Counted from the first letter of the stretch, positions 19,901 to 29,216 are shown. The stretch: 64,000 nucleotides of DNA from Methanobrevibacter gottschalkii DSM 11977 (GCF_003814835.1 NZ_RKRG01000001.1:558001-622000), one strand, 5' to 3'. A program made the numbers and translations. The notes: generated by a model not told the origin, from the sequence alone.

Positions 19901-21239
19901 CCAAACTTTTATTATAAATGGGTGACAAATTATAAAATATGTCTGGAAAATCTAAGATTAATGTTTTTAACAAAATGACAAAAACTGCTTTGGATGAAGA
20001 AATTAGTGCTTATGTGGCTTATCATAGGTACTATCAAAGGCTAATTGCAGTTAAAATAGTTAGTGAAGGAAATACAATTCTTGATGCTGCAAAGATATTG
20101 GGAAAATCCTATCAAACTGTTCATAGATGGATAAAAACTTGTGAATCTGAAGGATTGGAAGGTTTAAAACCGTCTTTTGGTGGTGGAAGACCATCAAAAT
20201 TAACTTATGATCAACTGATGGAATTGGATAAAATTATTGAAAAAACACCAAACATGTCAATGAAAGACGTACATATTCTTGTTAATGAAAAATTCAATGT
20301 AAATTACAGTTTAAAACAAATAGGAAAAATTGTAAGAAAATTAGGTTACAATTATAGCAAAGCATGCCCAAAATTTTCAAAATCCCTTGAAGATGCAGAA
20401 GAACAGTTAAAAAAACTTAAAAGAACATAATGTAACATCAAACAATATTATAGTCTTATTTGATGAAGTATCATCTTAAAAGGAGCCTTGCACTTAAAAA
20501 TCATTATATGAAAAAAGAACAAAACACACAAACTGTAAATCCGTACAAATTCAAAATAAAATGCCACATGATCATTTAGCAATTAATGGAAATTCAACAA
20601 TCACAATTACAAATTCCTCAACAGCACCAGAAATAGTAATGGTCATTTTAGAATTAAGATGTGCTAATACAAAAAATAAAAATTCCACAAAATCATTAAA
20701 TAAAATAATTGAAGAAGTTAAACTAACAAATGAAGAAATATATAAAATTTTAATGGAAAATAATGAAAATAACATAGTTTTCAGAGAAAAATTATAAAAA
20801 TATTTGAAAAATATAAAAGACAATACAACATCAACAATAGCTAGAATAATTGGAAAAGACTGTAATAGGGAATCAATAAATAATATTAAAAAAAGAGAAA
20901 TAAGAAGAAAAATAACTTTAAATATACTATAAAAGAAAATATAATAACAAAAATGTAAACAGAACAAAGAATATGTTTGATTCTCGATAATTATAGTGCC
21001 CCAAATCAGAATTCATCAAAAAAATAGCACTACGCTTCAATATTACATTAATATGCCTTCCACATGCTCCCATCACTTAAATCCAATAGAAAAAATATGG
21101 AGACAAACGAAACGAGAAATAAAACATCATTATCTCAAAAGAATTTTTACATGAATTAATTATAAAAACATATAATAAATCGGTTTTGAAAACAAAAGTT
21201 CATGACAAATGGCTCGAAACATTTATAACAAAAGTTTTG
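19901..21239 (+). mobile_element. Decayed IS630-type insertion sequence with terminal inverted repeats
   Basis: The left end CCAAACTTTTATTATAAATG (19901-19920) and the reverse complement of the right end CAAAACTTTTGTTATAAATG (21220-21239) match at 18 of 20 positions. They bracket a frameshifted IS630-like transposase, giving an element of about 1.34 kb. The right repeat lies within the last codons of the transposase. TA dinucleotides lie next to both ends, as expected for IS630 insertion. The exact outer boundary is uncertain by one or two bases. Confidence 0.75.
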
Positions 21240-21242
21240 TAA
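19939..21242 (+). pseudogene. IS630-family transposase, frameshifted
   Basis: The first 163 codons (19939-20430) are open and encode a helix-turn-helix half with AKILGKSYQTVHRWIKTCE and a GGGRPSKLT linker, typical of IS630 transposases. The reading then breaks. IIVLFDEVSS follows at once and probably carries the first catalytic Asp. A middle part is open at 20561-20797 (LAINGNSTITIT onward). After more shifts come ILDNYSAPN (second Asp) and HLNPIEKIWRQTKREIKHHY (the catalytic Glu), ending with WLETFITKVL and TAA at 21240-21242. Several stops and shifts mean no active enzyme. GGGTGAC precedes the start codon. It forms the right edge of the adhesin island. Confidence 0.85.
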
Positions 21243-21564
21243 TTAACTATAAGTGTTATAAAATAGATAAAAATTAAATATATTGGATGTGTTTTGACTT
21301 TTTGTTATTAATTAACTGTTTATCTTATCATATAATTATAATTAACTATTTTTAAAAGGAATAATAATAAAATAAGACTTTTAAGTTGAATTCAAATAAA
21401 AAATAAAAAAATTAGAAAAAATTATTTATTTGACAGTCTTCTAATTATTTTTTTATTCATAGTTTTTCATATAAATATAACTAAAATTCTTATTTTTTAA
21501 ATATTATAATAAATATAAATATGAGTAATTAAATTTTTTAACTAACTAATAGGTTGGATTAATT
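21243..21564. other. Intergenic region upstream of ftsY
   Basis: About 320 bp of very A+T-rich sequence between the dead IS630 element and ftsY. It has several TATA-like stretches (for example near 21470 and 21500-21525) and must now provide the ftsY promoter, because the usual upstream ribosomal operon has been displaced. No ORF, RNA or strong repeat was seen. Confidence 0.5.
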
Positions 21565-22890
21565 TTGTTTGAATCATTGAAAAAGAAATTTTCACGTACA
21601 AGTGAAAAGCTAGAAGAAGAACTTATTGAAGAGGCTGAAAAAGAGGACAATCTTCAAGAAGAAGAGGGTAAAAAGTTTTCTTTCTTTTCATTTGGAAGTA
21701 AAAAAGAAAATATGGAAGAAGATGAGTCTAATTTACTTTCTGAAGCTGAAGGGACTGTAGGAAAAGAAACTGAAAATGAAATTCCCGGAGGAGACTCTAT
21801 TGAAGAGGATGTTGATGAAAAATCAGGTTTACTTTCCAGATTGAGAGGTTCATCTGCTAAAGAAAATATTGAAGAAACTTCTGATGAAGAAAAAATCATT
21901 GAGGAATCGCAAGATGAGGAAAAATCTCACTTCTGGAGCAGGAATAAAGACAATGAAGATAATTCTGTTGATGGTGAGGCTGGTGGTGGGATATTCTCTT
22001 TTGTTCGTGAAAAAACCATTCAGGAAAAACATGTGGAGGATATATTATTTGAACTGGAAATGGAGCTCTTACAAGGTGATGTTGCAATGGAAGTGGCTAA
22101 TGAAATTGTAGAAAGTGTAAAAGAAGACCTTGTAGGTAAAAAAATCAAAAGAAGTAATGATATTACTGAATACACATTTTTAGCTTTAAAAAATGCAGTA
22201 TCTGATATCATCAGTATTCCAAGTAAGTCTATGACTGAAATGATTGAAGATAAAAAAGCTGAAGGGGGGCCGTTAGTTGTAATGTTTGTTGGAATAAATG
22301 GTACTGGAAAAACAACAACTATTGGTAAACTGGCGAATTTCTATATGAAAAAAGGTTATACTCCCGTTATTGCTGCTTCAGATACTTTCAGAGCAGGGGC
22401 TATTGAACAAGTGACATATCATGCTGATAATGTTGGCGTTAAAATAATTAAGCATAAAAAAGGTTCAGATCCGGCGGCTGTTGCATATGATGCTGTTGAA
22501 CACGCCCGTGCACAAGGAAAAGAATTAGTCTTAATTGATACTGCTGGTAGGATGCAGACTAATACTAATCTTATGGATGAAATGAAAAAGATTAAGAGAG
22601 TTTCAAAACCAGATTTAGTAATATTTGTAGGTGATGCTTTAACAGGTAATGATGCAACCGAACAAGCTAAGAAATTCAATGAAGCTATTGATATTGATGG
22701 CGTAATATTGACCAAAGCCGATGCGGACAGTAAAGGAGGAGCCTCACTTTCAATCGGTTATGTAATTAAAAAACCAATTCTGTTCCTTGGTATGGGTCAG
22801 GGATATGATGATATCATGGAATATGATTCTGAATGGATGTTAAATCAGTTATTCAGTGATAATGATGAATCTGAAATCATAGAGGATTAA
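21565..22890 (+). CDS. ftsY: Signal recognition particle receptor FtsY
   Basis: SRP receptor GTPase that docks ribosome-SRP complexes at the membrane. The 441-aa protein has a long acidic, low-complexity N-terminal A domain (residues about 1-145) and then the N domain helices (about 150-225). The G domain carries GINGTGKTTTIGKLANF (P-loop, near 242), DTFRAGA, DTAGRMQTN (G3), TKADADSKGG (G4) and a final GMGQGYDD closing motif. The start is TTG at 21565 with GGTTGG upstream. The acidic domain is longer than in many methanogen FtsY proteins. The next gene starts immediately after the TAA. With three giant secreted proteins upstream and exported ones downstream, an SRP receptor fits the setting. 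Confidence 0.95.
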   Translation: MFESLKKKFSRTSEKLEEELIEEAEKEDNLQEEEGKKFSFFSFGSKKENMEEDESNLLSEAEGTVGKETENEIPGGDSIEEDVDEKSGLLSRLRGSSAKENIEETSDEEKIIEESQDEEKSHFWSRNKDNEDNSVDGEAGGGIFSFVREKTIQEKHVEDILFELEMELLQGDVAMEVANEIVESVKEDLVGKKIKRSNDITEYTFLALKNAVSDIISIPSKSMTEMIEDKKAEGGPLVVMFVGINGTGKTTTIGKLANFYMKKGYTPVIAASDTFRAGAIEQVTYHADNVGVKIIKHKKGSDPAAVAYDAVEHARAQGKELVLIDTAGRMQTNTNLMDEMKKIKRVSKPDLVIFVGDALTGNDATEQAKKFNEAIDIDGVILTKADADSKGGASLSIGYVIKKPILFLGMGQGYDDIMEYDSEWMLNQLFSDNDESEIIED

Positions 22891-23973
22891 ATGAAAATCA
22901 GTAAGATTAATTTAATCTTAAGCGTGGTTTTAGCTATTTTAATTACAATGGCTACAACTGCATCACTTTTATCAAATGCTAACGATTCATTTTCAAAAGC
23001 AGAGCCAAAAGGGAATGTTTCAATAGCTATCACAGGGGATGTTATGTTTGCTCGTAACATGCCGGGTGTTTTAAGTGCTGATTCATCTCCTTTTTCAGGT
23101 GTCAGTAATGTAACTTCCAATGTTGATTTATTACTGATTAATTTTGAAAATGCGGCCACTTCTTCTGAAAATGCAGTTAAGGGTGATGTTCCACTTAAAT
23201 GTGACCCGAGATATGTTCCACTTGCAAAGGGGAACAATAACACAATAGCTTCTCTTGCAAATAATCATGCATTTGATTATGGTATTGATGGAATGAAGGA
23301 TACAATTGAAAACCTTAAAAATGCAGGAATAACGCCCATCGGTGCTGGTGAAAATGAAAAAACAGCGCATAATGCAGTAACTCAGGAAATTAATGGTAGA
23401 AATATAACCATATTAAATTATATGGATTCGGACAACTTTGCAGAATATTCTTATGATGTAATGCCTTATGCAAATGGTTCTAATCCCGGTTACTCCGTAT
23501 TTGACCTAGCAGATGCACAAAAGCAGATTAAAGAAAATAATGGCTCTGATTTGATTGTAGTTTATATGCACTTTGGAAATGAATATTCAAACTCTCCAAA
23601 TGACAATCAAGTTAAAATTGCGCATGAATTAATAGATTCTGGTGCAGATGTGGTTTTAGGATCTCACCCTCATGTGACTCAGGGAATTGAGATGTATAAT
23701 GGAAAACCGATATTTTATAGTTTGGGAAACTTCATATTTGACCAATCAAACCCCGCAACGCACTCTGCTTACTTTGTTCAAATTGATCTTGTAAATAATA
23801 CTGGTGAATGCAGTGTTTATCCAATTGTAATTTCGGGATACCTGCCGCATTATATGGACTCAGATAGCGGTAATTCATTATTAAATGAATTGAATCCTAA
23901 TGCTGATGAATTAGAAGTTTCAAATGGTGTTGGTAAATTAAGATTTAATTTAACGGAAGGCGATTCAAATTAA
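22891..23973 (+). CDS. CapA/PgsA-type exported metallophosphoesterase
   Basis: A 360-aa protein of the CapA family, calcineurin-like phosphoesterases named for bacterial poly-gamma-glutamate capsule synthesis. An N-terminal signal anchor (residues about 6-30) puts the catalytic domain outside. Visible motifs are ITGDVMFARN (near 48), INFENAA (near 85), SLANNHAFDYG (near 115), GSHPHVTQG (near 256) and FYSLGNFIFDQ (near 275), which carry the His, Asp and Asn ligands of the two-metal site. The ATG abuts the ftsY stop (TAAATG) with GAGG upstream, so translation is coupled. Its true substrate here is unknown. Pseudomurein contains gamma-glutamyl bonds, so a wall role is possible but inferred. Confidence 0.85.
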   Translation: MKISKINLILSVVLAILITMATTASLLSNANDSFSKAEPKGNVSIAITGDVMFARNMPGVLSADSSPFSGVSNVTSNVDLLLINFENAATSSENAVKGDVPLKCDPRYVPLAKGNNNTIASLANNHAFDYGIDGMKDTIENLKNAGITPIGAGENEKTAHNAVTQEINGRNITILNYMDSDNFAEYSYDVMPYANGSNPGYSVFDLADAQKQIKENNGSDLIVVYMHFGNEYSNSPNDNQVKIAHELIDSGADVVLGSHPHVTQGIEMYNGKPIFYSLGNFIFDQSNPATHSAYFVQIDLVNNTGECSVYPIVISGYLPHYMDSDSGNSLLNELNPNADELEVSNGVGKLRFNLTEGDSN

Positions 23974-25756
23974 GTATAAATATTTGGGCATTCTCACTTT
24001 TATTTTATTGGCACTGATGATTTCTTGTGTTAGTGCAGGCGATAGTGAGATGCAACAAGTGAATAATGATAGTGTTGACTCAGCTAATCAGTATGTGGAA
24101 CCAGTGAAGAATGCTTCTTTTAGTAAGGTTAGTAATACTAATTATCTAAAGGATTCAAATTTCACTGTAAGTTTAAAAGATGAAAATAATGAAGTAATTG
24201 TAAATAAAACAGTTTATTTCACTATTGATGATGGATTAGTAATAAATACAACAACCGACGGGAAAGGCAGTGCAAAACTATTATTGAATATCTCAAAAGG
24301 AACACACACTGTCAAATACATATTTAATGAAACGGGATTTACTCCATTTAAATCTTCAACTAAAGTTCTTGTTATTACAACATCAAATTCTAAGATAAAA
24401 GCGTCAGCTTATAAATCTTACATCGGCTTTAAAAAACATTATTCCTATGCTAAACATATCAGCTTTAAAAATACATATAAGATTACATTGACTGCTGATG
24501 GAATTCCGTTATCAAATAGGATTGTTAAATTTACAATCAACGGAAAATCTTATAGTAAAAAAACAGATTCAAAAGGAGTGGCCAGCCTTCCTATTGGTTT
24601 AAAGGCAGGCAGATATCCTATTAAATTTTCATATGCTGGTGAAAAAAATATTAAAAAAGTCAGTGGAAGCTCTATTGTATATGTAATTAAGGGCATGCCT
24701 AAAAAGATAATTAAAGCAAATTCACTGACTTATAAAAATAAAGTTTCAGCCCCATTTAAAATAAAATTAGTTAATGGGCGAGGAAACATACTTAAAAATA
24801 AAAAAGTAACATTCACTCTTGATGGCAGAACATATACAAAATACACGGACAATAATGGTATTGCAACCATATACCTTAAATTAAGTTGGGGAACTCATAG
24901 TTTAAAAGTTTCATCAGCCAAGACTTCTTATTATAAATCTGTTTTAAAAAAATATTCTATCCATATAAAATCTAAGGCGGTTAATAACGGACTTTGGATG
25001 TTCAGTTCGGATATGAAAAAAGCAAACTTAGCATCACTTAAAAAGGTTGGAACAAAACATATTTTCCTTTATGCAAAAGCAATTGATGTATGGGGCAGAT
25101 CGGATGTTGAGAAATTTATCAAAACTGCATCTGGTTATGGTATTAAGGTTCATCTCTGGATGAAAGTGTTTAATGATGACAATGATAAATGGATTAATCC
25201 GGTTAAAAAGGGCAAAATCAACTATGGTCTGATAAAATCAAAAATTAATCTTGCTAAAGAATATGCGAAAGTAAAAGGGGTTGCTGGAATTCATTTTGAT
25301 TATTTGAGATATCCCGGCAATGCTTATAAATATTCAAATGGTGTAAATGCAATCAATTACTTTACAAAAGCTGCAACTAGTGCAATTCATGCAATTAATT
25401 CAAGATTCATTGTCTCAGCAGCAGTAATGCCGGAACCATCAGATATGAAATATTACTATGGTCAGGATATTTCAACAATGGGCAAGTGTTTGGATGTAAT
25501 CATTCCAATGATTTATAAAGGCAATTATAATGCGGGATCTTCCTGGATTCAAAAAACGACTCTAAAATTTGTTAAAAAATCAGGTCATGCTAAAATATGG
25601 TCTGGAATTCAGACTTACCATTCTGATAGGTCTCCGATAAAGCTGACTTCATCTGCTTTACTTAAAGATGCTGATGCGGCGGCTGCAGGTGGAGCAGATG
25701 GGGTAATTTTATTTAGGTATGGTCTAACTAATTTGATTAACTTTAATAAGTTATGA
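23969..25756 (+). CDS. Exported Ig-repeat protein with glycosidase-like TIM-barrel domain (copy 1)
   Basis: About 595 aa. A signal peptide is followed by three Ig-like repeats (residues about 40-335) of the type in the giant adhesins. The C-terminal domain of about 255 aa looks like a TIM-barrel glycosyl hydrolase, with TKHIFLYAKAID, YGIKVHLWM, AGIHFDYLRYPG (probable catalytic Asp region), SAAVMPEP and DVIIPMIYKGNY. I place the start at ATT 23969: GGAAGGCGAT sits four bases upstream, and only this start gives a complete signal peptide beginning MKYKYLGILTF. The alternative TTG at 23984 has no ribosome site and loses the charged N-region. The gene overlaps the capA end and continues into a paralogue. 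A cell-wall glycan substrate is likely but unproven. Confidence 0.75.
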   Translation: MKYKYLGILTFILLALMISCVSAGDSEMQQVNNDSVDSANQYVEPVKNASFSKVSNTNYLKDSNFTVSLKDENNEVIVNKTVYFTIDDGLVINTTTDGKGSAKLLLNISKGTHTVKYIFNETGFTPFKSSTKVLVITTSNSKIKASAYKSYIGFKKHYSYAKHISFKNTYKITLTADGIPLSNRIVKFTINGKSYSKKTDSKGVASLPIGLKAGRYPIKFSYAGEKNIKKVSGSSIVYVIKGMPKKIIKANSLTYKNKVSAPFKIKLVNGRGNILKNKKVTFTLDGRTYTKYTDNNGIATIYLKLSWGTHSLKVSSAKTSYYKSVLKKYSIHIKSKAVNNGLWMFSSDMKKANLASLKKVGTKHIFLYAKAIDVWGRSDVEKFIKTASGYGIKVHLWMKVFNDDNDKWINPVKKGKINYGLIKSKINLAKEYAKVKGVAGIHFDYLRYPGNAYKYSNGVNAINYFTKAATSAIHAINSRFIVSAAVMPEPSDMKYYYGQDISTMGKCLDVIIPMIYKGNYNAGSSWIQKTTLKFVKKSGHAKIWSGIQTYHSDRSPIKLTSSALLKDADAAAAGGADGVILFRYGLTNLINFNKL

Positions 25757-25767
25757 CAGGTAATCTT

Positions 25768-27309
25768 ATGATGAATAAATTAAGTGTATTTATTGTTATA
25801 ATTATCATAGCACTATCTATTTCTTCGGTATGCGCTGGTGATAGTGATCATAATAAGACGGACGATTCAATTCTTGGGGAAGCTGATACGTCAACTTCTT
25901 CAAATATTACTCGCATTGGTGTGAATTCAATATATGATGATGGGGTAAATGAAACAATAAAAACTAATTCCTCTTTTGTATCTTCTAACGTAGTAACTTA
26001 TGAAACCTTTTCAACCAAAATAACTGTCAGATTATTGTCGAATAACAATCCATTAAATGGAAAAAATATTATTATTTCTGTCGGTAATGTTTCATACAAT
26101 AAAACCACTGATGCTAATGGTAAAGTTGTTTTAAATGTTAAACTCGCAAAAGGAAAGTATAATGCAATGTTTTCTTATGGTGGGGATGAAAACATTAATC
26201 CTTGTCAAAAAACAACTACTGTAATTGTTAAAACTCCCATCAAAACAAAAATTTATTGTGCAGATAAAAATATTAATTATAGGCAAGATTTAAAGAATAC
26301 CTTCATTGTCCGTTTGATTGATGGGAATGGAAAAGCTCTTAAAAGTCAAACTGTAACTTTTAAAGTCAATGGTAAGATGTATATTGCAAAAACCGATAAA
26401 AAGGGTTATGCTGAAGTTTGTTTAAACTTAAAAAAAGGGTCTTTCACTGTCGGATTTTCATTTTATAAAAAATCACCGTATTCACATTCTCACGGATCTT
26501 ATAAAATAAAGGTAAAAGCTCCAATTGGAAAAGGTAACGGGTATTGGCTTTGGCCAGCTCATATGAAACATTTGAATCTCAAATCCCTTTCAAAACTTGG
26601 AACAAAACATATTTTCTTACATGTGCAGGCTATTTCAGTTTATGGAAAATCTTCTGTTATTTCTTTTGCTAAAAAAGCACACAGATATGGGATTAAAGTT
26701 CATCTGTGGATGCAAGTATGTTGTATTCGCGGGGATAAATGGGTTCGTCCTGTTAACAAAGATGGTTCATTTAAATATTCATTTATAAATAAAAAAGTCA
26801 AAGAAGCAATCAGTTATGCTAAAATACCCGGCATTGATGGGGTTCACTTGGATTATGTCCGTTTTGGCGGAACTGCTCATTTGTATAAAACATCTACACA
26901 ATCTATAAATTATATTGTTAAAAAAACAAGTTTGGGAATTCATAAAGTTAAACCTAATTGCATTGTTTCTGCTGCAGTCATGCCCGAAATTTCAAAGATG
27001 ATTTCTTGGTATGGTCAGGATATTCCTACAATGGGAAAATATTTGGATGTGATTGTTCCAATGGTTTATAAAGGTAATTTTAATCAAAAAACTGCTTGGA
27101 TTACAAAAATTGTAAGTAAATATAAATCACAATCAAAAAGTGCTGTAATCTGGGGCGGTCTTCAGACATACCACTCAGATAATAATGTTAAAAAATTGTC
27201 TTATTCCGCACTATTGAAAGATGCAAAATCCTCTAAAGCTGGCGGAGCTACTGGTTCTATACTGTTTAGAATTGGACTAACTCATTATTTGAACTTTAAA
27301 AAAGTTTAG
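25768..27309 (+). CDS. Exported Ig-repeat protein with glycosidase-like TIM-barrel domain (copy 2)
   Basis: Paralogue of the preceding gene, about 513 aa, in the same operon. The ATG at 25768 is chosen because AGG lies seven bases upstream and the product begins MMNKLSVFIVIIIIALSISSVCAG, a clear signal peptide; the ATG at 25753 overlaps the previous stop but has no ribosome site of its own. It has two Ig-like repeats (about 60-155 and 160-250) instead of three. The barrel domain is conserved: TKHIFLHVQAIS, GIKVHLWMQV, DGVHLDYVRFGG, SAAVMPEI, DVIVPMVYKGNF, WGGLQTYHSD. The Asp in the putative active-site strand is kept. Tandem duplication with changed repeat number suggests related roles at different reach from the membrane. 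Substrate unknown. Confidence 0.82.
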   Translation: MMNKLSVFIVIIIIALSISSVCAGDSDHNKTDDSILGEADTSTSSNITRIGVNSIYDDGVNETIKTNSSFVSSNVVTYETFSTKITVRLLSNNNPLNGKNIIISVGNVSYNKTTDANGKVVLNVKLAKGKYNAMFSYGGDENINPCQKTTTVIVKTPIKTKIYCADKNINYRQDLKNTFIVRLIDGNGKALKSQTVTFKVNGKMYIAKTDKKGYAEVCLNLKKGSFTVGFSFYKKSPYSHSHGSYKIKVKAPIGKGNGYWLWPAHMKHLNLKSLSKLGTKHIFLHVQAISVYGKSSVISFAKKAHRYGIKVHLWMQVCCIRGDKWVRPVNKDGSFKYSFINKKVKEAISYAKIPGIDGVHLDYVRFGGTAHLYKTSTQSINYIVKKTSLGIHKVKPNCIVSAAVMPEISKMISWYGQDIPTMGKYLDVIVPMVYKGNFNQKTAWITKIVSKYKSQSKSAVIWGGLQTYHSDNNVKKLSYSALLKDAKSSKAGGATGSILFRIGLTHYLNFKKV

Positions 27310-27329
27310 TGGCAAACAGCATTTACCGC

Positions 27330-27707
27330 TCACCATTTTCTTTTTGAAATTGCATTCAATCTCTTTTTTTCTATATTTTTATGTTTTTGGGACTGGTATT
27401 GTCTTTTCTGGCGCTCGGTTGTTGTTTCATTATTTCTCATTATCGTTACAAGGTCAATCGAGTTTCCACTAACAGCCATTAAAATTCGAATTTCTTTATA
27501 ATCCTTGTTCGATGGAGCGTCATATACTGCAGCATAAGTGCTGCTGTCAATATGTTCATATTTAATTGGTTCTTCGTTCATTAGACAATCAACAACATAC
27601 TGTCTGGAGATTCCATTATCTTGCAGCCTGTCCAGGAAATGGCGATTTTCAAAACACCAATTTATTGATGATGTGTCTCCTATTAAAAATTTATCGAATG
27701 CATTCAT
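27330..27707 (-). CDS. DUF4258-like small protein
   Basis: About 125 aa from an internal ATG at 27707. The longer frame to 27779 would overlap the next, divergent gene and adds an unconserved-looking segment. The core reads NWCFENRHFLDRLQDNGIS, then YVVDCL, YAAVYDAPSNKDYKEIRILMAV and SIDLVTIM. This resembles DUF4258 proteins ('H...R...RGIS...V'), some of which behave like RelE/BrnT-type toxins. A basic, glutamine-rich tail follows. No antitoxin-like partner is adjacent, so a toxin role is not supported. The ribosome site is poor, and the function is unknown. Confidence 0.6.
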   Translation of the reverse strand: MNAFDKFLIGDTSSINWCFENRHFLDRLQDNGISRQYVVDCLMNEEPIKYEHIDSSTYAAVYDAPSNKDYKEIRILMAVSGNSIDLVTIMRNNETTTERQKRQYQSQKHKNIEKKRLNAISKRKW

Positions 27708-27761
27708 TACAAATTTGTATGTGTAAAGTTTATTATATAGATTTTTACAAATGTAATATGT

Positions 27762-29216
27762 ATGTCTGAACAACCGCAATGGGATTCATCTATATCGTTT
27801 ATTTTTGCAATGATTGGAGCGGCAGTTGGTCTTGGTAATATCTGGCGTTTCAGTTATGTGCTTTATTCTAATGGTGGGGGATCATTTTTCATTCCTTATC
27901 TTATTGCAATAGCTATTATGGGGATTCCTTTTTTAATTTTAGAATATGGTGTGGGATTTTCATTTAAGGAATCTTTTTCAAGTATTATGAGAAAAATCAA
28001 GCCGGAGTTTGAAGTGATCGCCTGGATTTTGGTATTATTTGTATTTGTTGTTACAATTTATTATCTGGTAATTCTAAGTTGGGATCTGGTATATCTATTT
28101 AGTAGTTTCACATTTAATTGGGGAACAGATACTGCATCTTACTTTGTGAACACTGTTGGCGGAAGCTCTGATTTAACTAATGCGAACTTTTTATTAATTC
28201 CTACTACAGTCTGTGTGTTATTATTATGGATTTCAGTATGGTTTATATCACACAGGGATGTTGATAGTGGTATTGGTCGGGTATCTAAGATTCTTATTCC
28301 TGCTCTATTCGTTATTATGGGAATTATTATTGTTTATGCATTAACACTTCCCGGATCTGTGGTTGGGATAAATGCCCTTATACATCCTAACTGGAATGGT
28401 CTTTTAAATGTAAATATCTGGCTTGCGGCATTTGCGCAGATTATATTTTCATTAAGTATGGGACAGGCTATAGCAATTACATATGCCAGTTATTTGCCTA
28501 AAAACTCTAAATTAATTGATAATGTACTGATTGTTGTGTTTGCTAACTCTGCTTTTGAAGTCTGTACTGCATTCGGGGTATTTTCAATATTGGGTTATAT
28601 GTCTTTCATAAATGGAACGCCCATAACTGACTTAATTACTGAAGGCACTGGTTTAGTATTTATTGTTTTTCCAATGATTTTCAATATTATGGGGTCAGTT
28701 GGCCGTATTTTAGCTCCAATGTTATTTTTAGCAATATTATTTGCAGGTATTACTTCAGCTTTAGGATATTTTGAACCAATGTTGAGTTCAACTTCAGCAA
28801 AACTAGGATGGTCCCGTAAAAAAGCGGCTAGTGTACTGTCAATTATTGGTTGTGCATTTTCAGTTCTTCTAACAACTGGAATTAGTAGCTATGTAGTTGG
28901 TATTATTGATTCATTTGTAAATGAATTCGGCATTCTGCTTTTAATTGGTGTGCAATGTATAATATTTGCATGGGTCTATGGTGTTGAACACTTTTTGCCG
29001 CTTTTAAATGAATATTCATCTTTTACAGTTGGTAAAAAATGGATTTTTGTAATTAAATACTTGCTCCCATTTGTTTTAATAATTATGTGGGTTGTGGGTA
29101 TTGTGCAACTGTTTACAACTGCAGATGTCTTTGAGATAGCAATTGATTTGATAATTATCGCTTCAGTTTTGGTATCTGCTGTTTTCTTAACTAAACTCAA
29201 ACCAAGTGGGGAATGA
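27762..29216 (+). CDS. Neurotransmitter:sodium symporter (SNF) family transporter
   Basis: A 484-aa integral membrane protein of the NSS/SNF family (LeuT fold), which imports amino acids or related compounds with Na+. The first helix carries the family signature GAAVGLGNIWRFSYVLYSNGGGSFFIPY (given here in part: GLGNIWRF and NGGGSFFIPY), which lines the Na1/Na2 and substrate sites. About eleven to twelve hydrophobic helices follow, including SLSMGQAIAITYASYL and an unwound GISSYVVG segment. The substrate cannot be told; small archaeal and bacterial members transport amino acids such as Leu, Trp or Tyr. The gene is monocistronic, ending in a clear GC-rich hairpin terminator. Confidence 0.92.
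   Translation: MSEQPQWDSSISFIFAMIGAAVGLGNIWRFSYVLYSNGGGSFFIPYLIAIAIMGIPFLILEYGVGFSFKESFSSIMRKIKPEFEVIAWILVLFVFVVTIYYLVILSWDLVYLFSSFTFNWGTDTASYFVNTVGGSSDLTNANFLLIPTTVCVLLLWISVWFISHRDVDSGIGRVSKILIPALFVIMGIIIVYALTLPGSVVGINALIHPNWNGLLNVNIWLAAFAQIIFSLSMGQAIAITYASYLPKNSKLIDNVLIVVFANSAFEVCTAFGVFSILGYMSFINGTPITDLITEGTGLVFIVFPMIFNIMGSVGRILAPMLFLAILFAGITSALGYFEPMLSSTSAKLGWSRKKAASVLSIIGCAFSVLLTTGISSYVVGIIDSFVNEFGILLLIGVQCIIFAWVYGVEHFLPLLNEYSSFTVGKKWIFVIKYLLPFVLIIMWVVGIVQLFTTADVFEIAIDLIIIASVLVSAVFLTKLKPSGE

Noticed and set aside
20572-20967. 131-codon hydrophobic minus-strand frame
   Set aside because: It is the antisense of the IS630 transposase middle part; A+T-rich antisense often looks like a membrane protein.
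22020-22211. Short antisense frames within ftsY
   Set aside because: No ribosome sites; they follow the codon bias of ftsY on the other strand.
27708-27779. N-terminal extension of the DUF4258-like gene
   Set aside because: It would overlap the start of the divergent transporter gene, and the extra residues do not look like part of the domain.
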